From Candidatus Nitrosopelagicus sp. (lineage in GTDB: Archaea; Thermoproteota; Nitrososphaeria; Nitrososphaerales; Nitrosopumilaceae): a stretch of DNA of 43,663 nt. The position numbers and the translations under genes are program-made. Within the stretch, counting starts at the first letter, position 1. Each line of letters opens with the position of its first letter. The notes under the pieces are model-generated. The model did not search any database and was not told where the DNA came from. It was given only the letters and a program-made list of their open reading frames with translations. The DNA lies in contig JAOMCQ010000009.1 of assembly GCA_028345095.1 (NCBI GenBank), positions 1 to 43,663 of the forward strand, read 5' to 3'. This document shows, piece by piece, positions 16,530-25,155 of this stretch.

Positions 16530-17186
16530 CTAGGATCTCATACTATCCATAAAGTCTTTACCTGCACCGAAAAAGTTTATCGTCTTTCCTGCCTTTTTCT
16601 TTGCATAACATCTTTCAAAATATTGACAATCGGTACATTCTACAGATGTCTCTAAGATTGGAGTCTTTTTCTCTTTTAGTAGATCATTTAGGACACGAAC
16701 TCTTCTGATAGTTTCTTCAAACATTTTCTTAGCTTTTGTAACTGAAAATGATATCTCATCACCCTTACCGTCTATGTAAATGATGACTCCATCAACCTTA
16801 TCATATGCGTACATGCATGCGTTAATGTACAACAAATCTTTTGCATAAGGACTTTCTGGATGTTCTCCTGCTGATCTAAAAATCATCACTAAATCGTCTA
16901 CAATTAGGTCTGCTTGAGTCTGTAGATCAATGTCTTCTAGGGAAAAATCTTTAGGTTGTGCTCCAAACTCTAATTGTCGGAACATACCTCCTATTAGGTC
17001 CGAAAAACTGGTTCTATCTTTTTCAATTTCATCAGTTCTGTCATAAAATGATCTTCTGAGGCATCCTATCACTTCACTTGCATGAATTTTTGAGATATCA
17101 TCTTTTTTGAATCTATATTCTAATTCTCTTCCAACTGATTCAATTGAATTTTTAATGACTGTTCTATAGTCACGGTCTCCCATCAT
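16530..17186 (-). CDS. Cas4/RecB-like iron-sulfur protein, catalytic motifs degenerate
   Basis: 218 residues with the Cas4/AddB-type cysteine arrangement: one Cys in GCLRRSFYDR (C42) and three at the C-terminus (C184, C187, C193 in ECTDCQYFERC). These would hold a [4Fe-4S] cluster. The conserved His upstream (IHASEV) and an Asp (QADLIVDD) fit the RecB-like nuclease fold. The position expected for the ExK catalytic pair reads MIFRS, with no Glu and Arg in place of Lys, and the later QxxxY motif is not seen. It may thus be an inactive or altered nuclease. No cas genes or repeats are nearby. It starts at 17186, with a second Met one codon later. Confidence 0.6.
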   Translation of the reverse strand: MMGDRDYRTVIKNSIESVGRELEYRFKKDDISKIHASEVIGCLRRSFYDRTDEIEKDRTSFSDLIGGMFRQLEFGAQPKDFSLEDIDLQTQADLIVDDLVMIFRSAGEHPESPYAKDLLYINACMYAYDKVDGVIIYIDGKGDEISFSVTKAKKMFEETIRRVRVLNDLLKEKKTPILETSVECTDCQYFERCYAKKKAGKTINFFGAGKDFMDSMRS

Positions 17187-17270
17187 GGTAGATCAAATGG
17201 ATTCTATCGGTGTTTTAAAGTTGTTCATGATAAAAATTTGTAGGTTTGAAACCAAATGACTCGAAATACG

Positions 17271-17774
17271 TTAGTAGGTTAGTTTAGGCGTCTTTTTTGA
17301 ATATTTATTCAAGGCTACGTGAAATACCTGATGCTCAAGCATGTAACTATGAACATCTTTTCTCTCTTTGCCATTATCATCAATACTCAAAACTACCACA
17401 TTTTCTTCATCTGTCTCAAATGTAAAAAAGTCACTTGACATGAATCCATGGGTGTCTGGTTTCTTTTTCTTATCATCTATCAGATTTGTCAGAAAATGTG
17501 AAATCCTATCCGAGACTGATAAAAGAGCAAAATGAGTGCCTATTGCAAGCACCGCACCAATTAGAAGATTATCTAAAACTGCGTAGAAATACACAAAAAC
17601 TCCTATTGACGGAACGGCTAAAATTATTCCCAAAATAGAACTTACCCAGACTCCTAATGCAAGAAAATCAATTTGTGCATCTTTGTATGGGCTCATCACT
17701 CTTTTGATATCTGGCTGAGCTCTTTCTCTAATCAAATAGTAGAGTTTAGTATTAGGAATAATTCTTTGTAACAT
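17271..17774 (-). CDS. Two-helix membrane protein next to atpC, 167 aa
   Basis: Not recognised. Residues about 38-62 and 63-85 form two hydrophobic helices (LALGVWVSSILGIILAVPSIGVF; AVLDNLLIGAVLAIGTHFALL). A soluble acidic C-terminal domain follows. It begins 3 bases after the ATP synthase subunit C stop codon in the same direction, so it is probably co-transcribed. A role linked to the ATP synthase is only suggested by position. Confidence 0.6.
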   Translation of the reverse strand: MLQRIIPNTKLYYLIRERAQPDIKRVMSPYKDAQIDFLALGVWVSSILGIILAVPSIGVFVYFYAVLDNLLIGAVLAIGTHFALLSVSDRISHFLTNLIDDKKKKPDTHGFMSSDFFTFETDEENVVVLSIDDNGKERKDVHSYMLEHQVFHVALNKYSKKTPKLTY

Positions 17775-17777
17775 ATC

Positions 17778-18827
17778 TTATTCCGCTTCTTTAATAATTA
17801 ATTTTGACATTGTAGTTTCAACAGGAATATTTTGTTCAACTGCAAATGCAATTGCCCCAATGTTTCTTACTTCATATCCAATTAATTTTGAAATTCCTAT
17901 AACAGTTGCAAAACTAAACATCTTTGAGAATGCCCCGTTGATGGAATTATAATACGTCATTTCAAATGCATGTTCAAACTCTGCAATTACTTCTACTTCA
18001 TCTTCAGTTTCTGGAATCAAGTTTTTGTATCTTGTAGTTGATAATTCGTCTAATGCATCTTTGACACTTTCTGCTGCCATCATTCTATCCATTACTTGGT
18101 TTGGAATATTTACTGTTGCAGTAATTGTCAAGTCTTGAATTCTCTCATCATCTAATCCCCAGAACTTTCCTCTAATTATGCTCATTATATTGTAAAAGTC
18201 AATCTCCATTCCATAAATGTGAGATATGTCTTGGTCGTTTTCGCTTCTTAATGCTCTTGAGATATTCTGGTAAAGCATTTTGTCAAAGTAAATATCAAAT
18301 GCTTGAATATTTTTTGTTTCATTGTATAGTTCCACAGCTTTTTGAATCTCAGCATTAAATGGTGATGAACCTAATGATGATACTGCTTCTTCCAAATCCT
18401 TTGCAACTAATGCTTTAACTACAGTATCTCTCTGTTTTGCTAATTCTTCAGCATGCATGTTAAAGTATGCTGAAATTTCTTCTTGAGATTTACCCAAAAT
18501 TTTTCCTTTTAAAATTAGCTTTAGATTTGAAACAATGAATTTCTGAAAGAATGCGTCTAGAATTTTAGAATTTCCAGAAGCCTTTGCAATCTTAAATTGA
18601 TTATCTGCTAGATTTGCTCTTAATGCCATTTCAAGTTTTTCAGCTGTATATGGTTTGGTTACTGCATTTACTGCTTCAAGATATTTTGTATTTTTGATTC
18701 TAGTAACCAATTCATCTAGATCGCGTGATTCGGCTAAAGTTTGAAGATCTGGTCTTTTTAATAATTGACCGCGTTTACTATATGATTTTACAGTAACGAA
18801 AATTTTCTGAGAACCTCCAGAGCCCAT
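17778..18827 (-). CDS. atpC: A-type ATP synthase subunit C
   Basis: 349 residues. Subunit C (V-type subunit d homologue) links the central rotor stalk to the membrane ring. The family pattern is visible as a largely helical protein with repeated ADNQFKIAKA, LRSENDQDISHIYGMEIDFYNIMSIIRGKFWGL and LIGYEVRNIGAIAFAVEQNIP segments. The last of these corresponds to the conserved C-terminal E-x-x-N-(I/L)-x-x-I motif. It lies about 3.5 kb from the rest of the ATP synthase genes and on the opposite strand to E-A-B-D-K, an unusual split. Confidence 0.8.
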   Translation of the reverse strand: MGSGGSQKIFVTVKSYSKRGQLLKRPDLQTLAESRDLDELVTRIKNTKYLEAVNAVTKPYTAEKLEMALRANLADNQFKIAKASGNSKILDAFFQKFIVSNLKLILKGKILGKSQEEISAYFNMHAEELAKQRDTVVKALVAKDLEEAVSSLGSSPFNAEIQKAVELYNETKNIQAFDIYFDKMLYQNISRALRSENDQDISHIYGMEIDFYNIMSIIRGKFWGLDDERIQDLTITATVNIPNQVMDRMMAAESVKDALDELSTTRYKNLIPETEDEVEVIAEFEHAFEMTYYNSINGAFSKMFSFATVIGISKLIGYEVRNIGAIAFAVEQNIPVETTMSKLIIKEAE

Positions 18828-18873
18828 TTAGCTTTTCTCACGTCGAACTGATTTTAAATGTTTGTTAAATATA

Positions 18874-19566
18874 TCAGTCAATTTTCTTTAGAAAATCAAT
18901 AGTTTGATCCCGATCTGACTTAGGAAGTTTTGAAAATCCCTCTAATAGCTCTATCTGAAGACGAGCTGAATTATCTGTAGATTTACTTAGATTTTCCACC
19001 GTAAATGGCAGCAAATCATCTAACATCTCTTCGCAATATGCTTTAACATATCTTTCAAAAATTGAAAAACCAAAATGTGGTGCAATTTTGATCAGTTTTT
19101 CCATAATCTGAAATGCTTGTTTCTCATCAACATCTGCTTGATTTATTATTTCTTTGAGAATTCTTTTCCTTTCAGAAATATTATCAATTGCTAAAGATAC
19201 AATCATTCCTTTTTTTGTCAAATGATAAAATGGCATTCCATTTTGTTGTAATGCTTTTGGCCCTCTTTTGAGAGGAAGTCTACCTTCTTCCTCAACTATT
19301 CCTAATGGGATCAAAATTTCATCCAAATCTCTGAATATTCCTGAATAGATATTCTTCCAAAGAATTTTATTTTTTTCTGCTATGCTCTGAGAGATGGAAG
19401 TTCTAGTCTTTGATGCAGAATTAGTTGAATTTGATAAATGTTGAATAATTGATCTTTGCCTAGATGCTTCTCCTGTAATCTGCTGACTTTTTGTCTTAAA
19501 TGTATCAAATATTGCTAAGCGCGCTTTCTCTGATTTCATTGTCCATTTTGCCTCATTTTGTAACAT
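18874..19566 (-). CDS. Putative winged-helix regulator adjacent to the ammonium transporter
   Basis: 230 residues with no signal peptide or membrane segment. A middle portion (IYSGIFRDLDEILIPLGIVEEEGR ... PFYHLTKKGMIVSLA) has the look of a winged-helix DNA-binding unit, with the 'YxLTxKG' wing typical of archaeal regulators. The C-terminal half is helical. The ATG is at 19566, with an alternative Met nine codons later. It is divergent from the ammonium transporter, with both promoters in the 110-base gap, so control of that gene is a natural hypothesis. The assignment is tentative. Confidence 0.5.
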   Translation of the reverse strand: MLQNEAKWTMKSEKARLAIFDTFKTKSQQITGEASRQRSIIQHLSNSTNSASKTRTSISQSIAEKNKILWKNIYSGIFRDLDEILIPLGIVEEEGRLPLKRGPKALQQNGMPFYHLTKKGMIVSLAIDNISERKRILKEIINQADVDEKQAFQIMEKLIKIAPHFGFSIFERYVKAYCEEMLDDLLPFTVENLSKSTDNSARLQIELLEGFSKLPKSDRDQTIDFLKKID

Positions 19567-19646
19567 AATTTGTACATATTATGTTACTAACACAATATAC
19601 TAGAATATAATAATTTACACTAGTTGTAGATTTTACATCTCAAATG

Positions 19647-19654
19647 TTATATAC
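19647..19654 (+). promoter_or_regulatory. TATA box of the ammonium transporter gene
   Basis: TTATATAC is centred about 27 bases before the ATG at 19677, giving a leaderless transcript. The divergent regulator has its own TATA-like GTATATTG on the other strand at 19593-19600. Confidence 0.6.
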
Positions 19655-19676
19655 ATTCATCCAGCGGTTTTGATCA

Positions 19677-21257
19677 ATGAAATCTCGAAACCATAAGTAT
19701 GCTCTAATACTTATGGCCGCAGTCGCTATGACGGCAACAGGTGCTCTATCAACAGCATATGCCCAACAAACCTCTGATGGTATGGATGGCTATGTAGTCG
19801 GTGATCCCGATGGTGGTGCTGGTATCTATACCGGTAACCCAAACGAATGTTGGTACGACACTGATGATGACGGCGTTCCAGACATGTACTGTTATGTAGA
19901 TACAGGTGACATGGCTTGGATGCTGACCGCAAGCTCTCTAGTACTTTTCATGACTCCAGGTGTTGCATTCTTCTACGGAGGATTAGCAAGATCAAAGAAC
20001 GCAGTCAATACAATTGGCATGGTGTTCATTATCATGGGTCTCATGAGTGTACAATGGGTATTGTGGGGTTATTCACTTGCATTCGGCGGAATAGACAGTG
20101 ACGCAAACTTATTCATGGGCAACCTTGATTATGTTGGCTTCAACCAAGTTTCACACTGGGCACCGTTAGGTGCTCCAAGTCCATGTGAAGATACTTGGGC
20201 ACACTATTACCAAATGCAAACGATGAAGGAGGGAGATGTATGTAGTGATACATGGCCAGGCACAGTGCCTCACCAACTATTTGCTATGTTCCAAGCAACC
20301 TTCGCAATCATCACACCAGCACTAATTGTTGGTGGTTTAGTTGACCGTATGAAATTCAGTGCTATTGTAGTCTTTGTTCTCTTATGGGGAACATTCGTCT
20401 ATGACCCAATTTGTCATTGGGTATGGGGCGGTGGCTACATCGGCGGTGGAAGTCTAGACTTTAATCCAGACCTGTCACCATCTTATGCACTTGACTTCGC
20501 TGGCGGAACTGTGGTTCACATTTCATCAGGATTTACAGCACTTGCTGGCGCCTTAATCCTCGGAAGAAGATTAGGATATGGCAAAGTTCCAATGGAACCT
20601 CACAATGTACCTATGGTAGTTCTTGGTGCATCAATTCTATGGTTTGGTTGGTTCGGCTTTAACGCAGGAAGTGAAGTAATGGTAGATGGAATCACTGTAA
20701 GCGCATGGACAGTCACAAACACTGCTACCGGTATGGCAACAGTAACGTGGGTGTTGATGTCATGGGCACACACCGGCAAACCTAGTATAGTAGGTGCCGC
20801 AACAGGAGCCGTCGCAGGCTTAGTCGCAATCACACCAGCATCTGGTTGGGTTGGACCAATGGCTGCAATAATTATCGGTATTGCTGCAGGTACAGTTTGT
20901 TATGGATGTGTTGCATTCAAGAACGCTCGAAAATGGGACGATGCCCTCGATGTATGGGGAGTCCACGGTATGGGTGGTTTAACAGGTGCTATCTTAACTG
21001 GTACACTAGCTAGCCCACATATTTGGGACACAGGCGATGGTATTGGCGCATGGACTGGCACACCAGAAGGTTATGAACAACAAGCAATTTCAATAGTTGC
21101 TGCAGGAATGTCAATTGCATATGCATTTGGTATATCCATTATAATCTTCAAGGTTATGGATGCAGTATGGCCTGGAGGAATCAGAGTCACTCCAAAAGAG
21201 GAGGAAATCGGACTCGATCTCTCACAAAACGGTGAAAGAGCATACGTAAACGAATAG
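19677..21257 (+). CDS. amt: Ammonium transporter (Amt family) with signal peptide
   Basis: 526 residues. It imports ammonium/ammonia across the cytoplasmic membrane to feed ammonia oxidation. A signal peptide of about 30 residues ends in STAYAQQ. Around 60 residues then follow outside with two Cys (NECWYD, MYCYVD) and an Asp-rich DTDDDGVPD loop. The Amt core begins at MLTASSLVLFMTPGVAFFYGG. Family residues are present: LDFAGGTVVHISSG (twin-His 1) and WGVHGMGGLTGA (twin-His 2), with the AMFQATFAIITPALIVGG helix carrying the Phe gate. About eleven membrane helices are expected. The C-terminal tail is short, so GlnK-style regulation cannot be judged. Confidence 0.93.
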   Translation: MKSRNHKYALILMAAVAMTATGALSTAYAQQTSDGMDGYVVGDPDGGAGIYTGNPNECWYDTDDDGVPDMYCYVDTGDMAWMLTASSLVLFMTPGVAFFYGGLARSKNAVNTIGMVFIIMGLMSVQWVLWGYSLAFGGIDSDANLFMGNLDYVGFNQVSHWAPLGAPSPCEDTWAHYYQMQTMKEGDVCSDTWPGTVPHQLFAMFQATFAIITPALIVGGLVDRMKFSAIVVFVLLWGTFVYDPICHWVWGGGYIGGGSLDFNPDLSPSYALDFAGGTVVHISSGFTALAGALILGRRLGYGKVPMEPHNVPMVVLGASILWFGWFGFNAGSEVMVDGITVSAWTVTNTATGMATVTWVLMSWAHTGKPSIVGAATGAVAGLVAITPASGWVGPMAAIIIGIAAGTVCYGCVAFKNARKWDDALDVWGVHGMGGLTGAILTGTLASPHIWDTGDGIGAWTGTPEGYEQQAISIVAAGMSIAYAFGISIIIFKVMDAVWPGGIRVTPKEEEIGLDLSQNGERAYVNE

Positions 21258-21267
21258 AAAAAAATAC

Positions 21268-21287
21268 TTTTCTTTTTTTCTTTTTTT
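21268..21287 (+). terminator. T-rich terminator of the ammonium transporter gene
   Basis: Three T-runs separated by single C residues (TTTTCTTTTTTTCTTTTTTT) begin 11 bases after the stop codon. Confidence 0.65.
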
Positions 21288-21346
21288 AAATTTACCAAAC
21301 AGCGAATGCTAAACTAATTTTTATTCCAGAGCACAAAGAATTACTC

Positions 21347-22123
21347 ATGTTCATTTCAACACCAGACTTGGAAAAAATCTATCAAGATGATTCTGTTTTG
21401 CTTTTAGATGCTCGTTCTTACAAGGATTATTCTAATGGTCATATTCCTGGGGCTGTAAGTTTGGATTTATTTTCATTTCATTGGGCTGATACCTCACAAA
21501 AAGGATTGGTAAGTTTTGGTGAACATATGAGAAAGATTTTGTCTTATGCAGGAATTGATGAAAATAAGAAAATTATTTTTTATGATAATACTTCTGGAAT
21601 GCTTGCTGCAAGAGGTGTATGGATGTGTCTTTACTTTTCACATCCAGATGTTCAGTTGTTAGATGGAGGTATCTCAAAATGGACTGGAGAGAACTTACCA
21701 ACTGTTACTGAATCTACTATTTACAAACCATCGAATCTTACTACACAAATTGATCCTTCAATCATAATTGGATTTGAAGAATTAAATGAAAATATTGGAA
21801 AAGTCACAATAATTGATGCTCGTTCTCCTGATGAGTTTGATGGAACTACTCCTAGAGCGGCTCGTGGTGGACATATTCCAACTGCAAAAAACATAGATTG
21901 GAACAACAACCTTGATGGTTCTGGCAAACTCAAACCTGATGAAGAATTAGAATCTCTATATCAAATGGATAAGGATGATCCAATTGTTACTTATTGCCAG
22001 GGTGCATATCGTGCTGCAAACAGCTATCTGTCTTTGAAAAAAATAGGCTTCAAAAATGTCAAAGTGTATTTGGGCTCTTGGGGAGAATGGGGAAATAACT
22101 TGGATCTTCCTATAGAAAAATAG
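21347..22123 (+). CDS. Thiosulfate sulfurtransferase-like rhodanese, two domains
   Basis: 258 residues made of two rhodanese domains. The N-terminal domain begins with LLLDARSYKDYSNGHIPGA. Its active-site loop reads DNTSG without Cys, so it is non-catalytic as usual. The C-terminal domain has IIDARSPDEFDG, a GHIPTAKNIDW segment and the catalytic loop VTYCQGAYRAA with the persulfide-forming Cys. It probably transfers sulfane sulfur (thiosulfate or 3-mercaptopyruvate sulfurtransferase). The precise donor is not readable. It begins about 90 bases after the ammonium transporter stop. Confidence 0.88.
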   Translation: MFISTPDLEKIYQDDSVLLLDARSYKDYSNGHIPGAVSLDLFSFHWADTSQKGLVSFGEHMRKILSYAGIDENKKIIFYDNTSGMLAARGVWMCLYFSHPDVQLLDGGISKWTGENLPTVTESTIYKPSNLTTQIDPSIIIGFEELNENIGKVTIIDARSPDEFDGTTPRAARGGHIPTAKNIDWNNNLDGSGKLKPDEELESLYQMDKDDPIVTYCQGAYRAANSYLSLKKIGFKNVKVYLGSWGEWGNNLDLPIEK

Positions 22124-22152
22124 AGAATCTCTATATCATCTTACGTGATAAA

Positions 22153-22362
22153 ATGGTCATGATACCGAAATTTCTTGTAATGTTTCTAGGTTGTTTCTCT
22201 GGAAGTATAGCAGGGATTGTTCCAAGTAATCTGATTATGTTTTATGGATTCACAACTGAAACTTTTACCATATCCATTCCGTTTATTGTTGGAGGTGTTA
22301 TTGGTACTGTAGTTTGTTTTGTTTTTGCTCATAAAATGAATGATGTTAGAACTGAAATGTAA
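22153..22362 (+). CDS. Small two-helix membrane protein, 69 aa
   Basis: 69 residues. Two hydrophobic helices (LVMFLGCFSGSIAGIVPSNLIMFY and IPFIVGGVIGTVVCFVFAHKM) separated by a short polar loop. No family is recognised. It starts 29 bases after the rhodanese gene in the same direction and converges on subunit I with 10 bases between stops. A role in sulfur or ion handling cannot be inferred reliably. Confidence 0.5.
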   Translation: MVMIPKFLVMFLGCFSGSIAGIVPSNLIMFYGFTTETFTISIPFIVGGVIGTVVCFVFAHKMNDVRTEM

Positions 22363-22372
22363 AAAACAATAA

Positions 22373-24472
22373 TTATTTTCTATTCCACTTGAATTGATTA
22401 TAGAACATCTCTGGCACTACTTGTTTGAATGGTGGTGCTCCCCCATCATACCATTTTGTGAAGAATTCGTAAAGGTGAAGTCTTAGTGATTGGATGTAAA
22501 CAATTAATCCTTCGATCATCATAATTCCAATATTTCCTCCAATGAGTAATGCTAATGCTCCTGGAGACTCTACTCCTCCTAATGAAACAAATGAATTATT
22601 GACTGTAAGTAATAATGCTGCATGTACCAGTAACATGATTCCAAGCCGAGCATAACTAATTGTATGTGCAAGGCATTCTACACTTTTTCCAAGCAAAACT
22701 TCCATGAAAACATTTGCGGGACTTCCTCCTTCTTCTGGGTGGGCCTTGATGTGTTTTAATCCACCAATCATCATTACCACAATTGATGCAATAACTATAA
22801 TTCCTGCAATTCTTGTAATGATCCAAACTTGCGCCCAATCTCCTAAGAAAACAGTAACCCATGGGACAGCCTCTGTGTGTATTTTTGAATACATGTTCAT
22901 TACATCATAACCTGAACCAATTGCACACATCATGATTACAACGATTCCACCGTAAAGTGTAACATTTGGAATTGCCTCTGTAAACATTGTAGTTTTTTTA
23001 CCCTCTTTTGCCAATTTTTTGATGTGTAACAAAAATGCCCAAACAATGTGAATTATTCCCAAAAATAATGAAACTTTTAGAATCATAATTACTTGTTCAA
23101 AGTTTAATTCTGCTACACTAATCACGCCTACTAGCCATGAGATTGAATGTAATGCTCCACCCTCTTCTAAGAGTCCTTCAAATGGTTGTAGATGGTCTAT
23201 ATGGAACCCAAACGCTTCGCCTGTTCCTACTCCCGCCATTCCTGCAGCTGCACCGGAGATTGCAATTAGCATTCCCCATCTGGAAAGATTCCCTTGTCCT
23301 TTTAATTTGAAAACTAATCCTAATCCCATTAGTAAAAATCCGTGACCTACATCTGCAAACATCAATCCATAAAATATTGGCCACATCAATGCAATCATTG
23401 GTGTTGGATCTGCTTCTCCTTTCTTTGGAATTCCCTGACTTTGCGTGATTACCTCAAATGTTCTAACAAAAATTTTATTATCAAATAGAGTTGGTGTCTT
23501 TTTTACTAGTTCAGGATCTGATACATCTTCTACGACAGACATCCATTTACTTGTAGTATCTTTAAATTTCTTCTCCATTTTCTTTGGAATGTAACCTTGA
23601 ATAACTGCAAAGTTTTTTGTTCCTCCAGGTTTTCTTAGTAATTCTAAAATATCTTTTGCAACTTGCGCTCTTTCATGTAATGTTAGTATGTCTCCTCTAA
23701 TCTTTACTGTCATTTTTGCAAGTTGTTTTGCAACTTTCTTGTGTTTCTCTTCAAATTCTTTAATTTTCAATTCTGCAGTTGCATATGCCTTTGTTGGAAT
23801 TTGTTCTACACCTTCTGGAATAGAAAATGGGTTTGCGTTAAAGCTACGCATAACTTTGAGAATTTTTTCCAAGTTTGCAACATCTGCAATAATCATTATG
23901 GCTGATTCTTCTTTTGTATTCAAATCGTACTGGTTAATTGTAATATTATCTAAGGTCCTTCTAATCTCGTCAATATCTTTTGTCTGAACAATAAACAAGT
24001 TTGTGTAAAAATGTTTCATCAGTCCAAATCCTGAAAGATCTATGTTTAGCTTTTTTACTACTTCTAATGTCTCTTTTAGTGTTGTATAATCGCTAATTTC
24101 TTTTTTATATTCGTCTCTCTCTTTGAGTAATTTAGCAGGCTCGTCAATTATTCCAGGTGCCTTTTTCATGACATCTTCGACCATTTCTTCTAACTCATCT
24201 AATTCTTGATTCTGTTTTTTGAATACAGTTCCTTTAAACAAAATCTCAATCATTCCTACCTCTCTTGGGATTCCTAATCCCTTGATGACCTCGTCAACTT
24301 CTTGAAATGTTTGTTGGGCTTTTAGTAATACATCATCAACTTCAGGAGTAACTGTCTCTGATGTAGAGTCTATTTTGTGAAACCACTCAAATTCTGTTAA
24401 TCTAGAAACAATTTGTGGTGTCTCCGATCTAGGTAAAATAACCGTGCCAATTTTTAGATCTGCCACTACCAA
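22373..24472 (-). CDS. atpI: A-type ATP synthase subunit I (a subunit)
   Basis: 699 residues. This is the membrane stator subunit that forms the ion half-channels with the proteolipid ring. The N-terminal half is cytoplasmic, with long charged coiled-coil stretches (EKHKKVAKQLAKM). The C-terminal half has about seven transmembrane helices. They include PTPMIALMWPIFYGLMFADVGHGF and the conserved Arg-bearing segment CLAHTISYARLGIMLLVHAALL, where SYARL carries the channel arginine. The start used is a TTG; a GTG two codons later is possible. It is transcribed opposite to the E-A-B-D-K genes, across an 82-base gap. Confidence 0.9.
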   Translation of the reverse strand: MVVADLKIGTVILPRSETPQIVSRLTEFEWFHKIDSTSETVTPEVDDVLLKAQQTFQEVDEVIKGLGIPREVGMIEILFKGTVFKKQNQELDELEEMVEDVMKKAPGIIDEPAKLLKERDEYKKEISDYTTLKETLEVVKKLNIDLSGFGLMKHFYTNLFIVQTKDIDEIRRTLDNITINQYDLNTKEESAIMIIADVANLEKILKVMRSFNANPFSIPEGVEQIPTKAYATAELKIKEFEEKHKKVAKQLAKMTVKIRGDILTLHERAQVAKDILELLRKPGGTKNFAVIQGYIPKKMEKKFKDTTSKWMSVVEDVSDPELVKKTPTLFDNKIFVRTFEVITQSQGIPKKGEADPTPMIALMWPIFYGLMFADVGHGFLLMGLGLVFKLKGQGNLSRWGMLIAISGAAAGMAGVGTGEAFGFHIDHLQPFEGLLEEGGALHSISWLVGVISVAELNFEQVIMILKVSLFLGIIHIVWAFLLHIKKLAKEGKKTTMFTEAIPNVTLYGGIVVIMMCAIGSGYDVMNMYSKIHTEAVPWVTVFLGDWAQVWIITRIAGIIVIASIVVMMIGGLKHIKAHPEEGGSPANVFMEVLLGKSVECLAHTISYARLGIMLLVHAALLLTVNNSFVSLGGVESPGALALLIGGNIGIMMIEGLIVYIQSLRLHLYEFFTKWYDGGAPPFKQVVPEMFYNQFKWNRK

Positions 24473-24554
24473 GATATCGATGTTGTCAAACGTGTGTGTT
24501 TAAAATCTTTCCAAAACCCCAACATTAAAATTCAATTCGATAAAACGGCATTCA

Positions 24555-25154
24555 TTGTCTTCTAATTCTGGTTTAGAATCTACTATCGATCAGGTTTTAG
24601 AGCGAAATTCATCTGAATTTTCACAAAGTTTGAAAAATTCACTTACAGATGCTCAAAAAACACTTTCTGATTCATTACCAATGCTTGAAGAGGAATATGA
24701 AAAAATCATTTCTGATGGCAAAAAAGAGGCAGATAAAATTGAAAAACAGATCGTTGGAAGCGCAGATCTACAAGCCAGAAATAAAGCCCTTCTAATTGTA
24801 CAAGAATCTGCTGATAAAGTTCTTGAAAAAGCAAAAGAAAAAATTTCAAATATGGATCGAAATTCGGAATATTCAAGTTTAATCACAAAATTACTTACTG
24901 AAGCAACTTCTGCACTAGATACTAGTGACGTTATAGTTTTCACAAATTCTAAGGACAAGGATGTAGTTCAATCAGCTGTATCAAACATTTCTGGAGCAGA
25001 ACTATCAAACGATCTCATTGATTGTATGGGTGGAGTTAAAGTAACTTCAAAAGATGGATCCATGAGTTTTGATAACACAATCGATGCAAGAATTGAATTA
25101 TTGAAACCTTTAATTAGAAAAGATATTGCAGCACAATTCAACTTAGGTAATTGA
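24555..25154 (+). CDS. atpE: A-type ATP synthase subunit E
   Basis: 199 residues. This is the peripheral stalk subunit that connects A3B3 to subunit I. The N-terminal half is a long charged helix (about residues 25-95: [19 protein letters not shown] and [19 protein letters not shown]). The C-terminal half is a mixed alpha/beta domain ([25 protein letters not shown] matching the family C-terminal motif). It starts with TTG. One base separates its stop from the subunit A ATG, so translation is probably coupled. Confidence 0.85.
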   Translation: MSSNSGLESTIDQVLERNSSEFSQSLKNSLTDAQKTLSDSLPMLEEEYEKIISDGKKEADKIEKQIVGSADLQARNKALLIVQESADKVLEKAKEKISNMDRNSEYSSLITKLLTEATSALDTSDVIVFTNSKDKDVVQSAVSNISGAELSNDLIDCMGGVKVTSKDGSMSFDNTIDARIELLKPLIRKDIAAQFNLGN

Positions 25155-25155
25155 T

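Noticed and set aside
16530-17186. Active CRISPR adaptation gene cas4
   Set aside because: No cas1/cas2 or repeats are present and the ExK catalytic pair is not recognisable, so I call it Cas4-like only.
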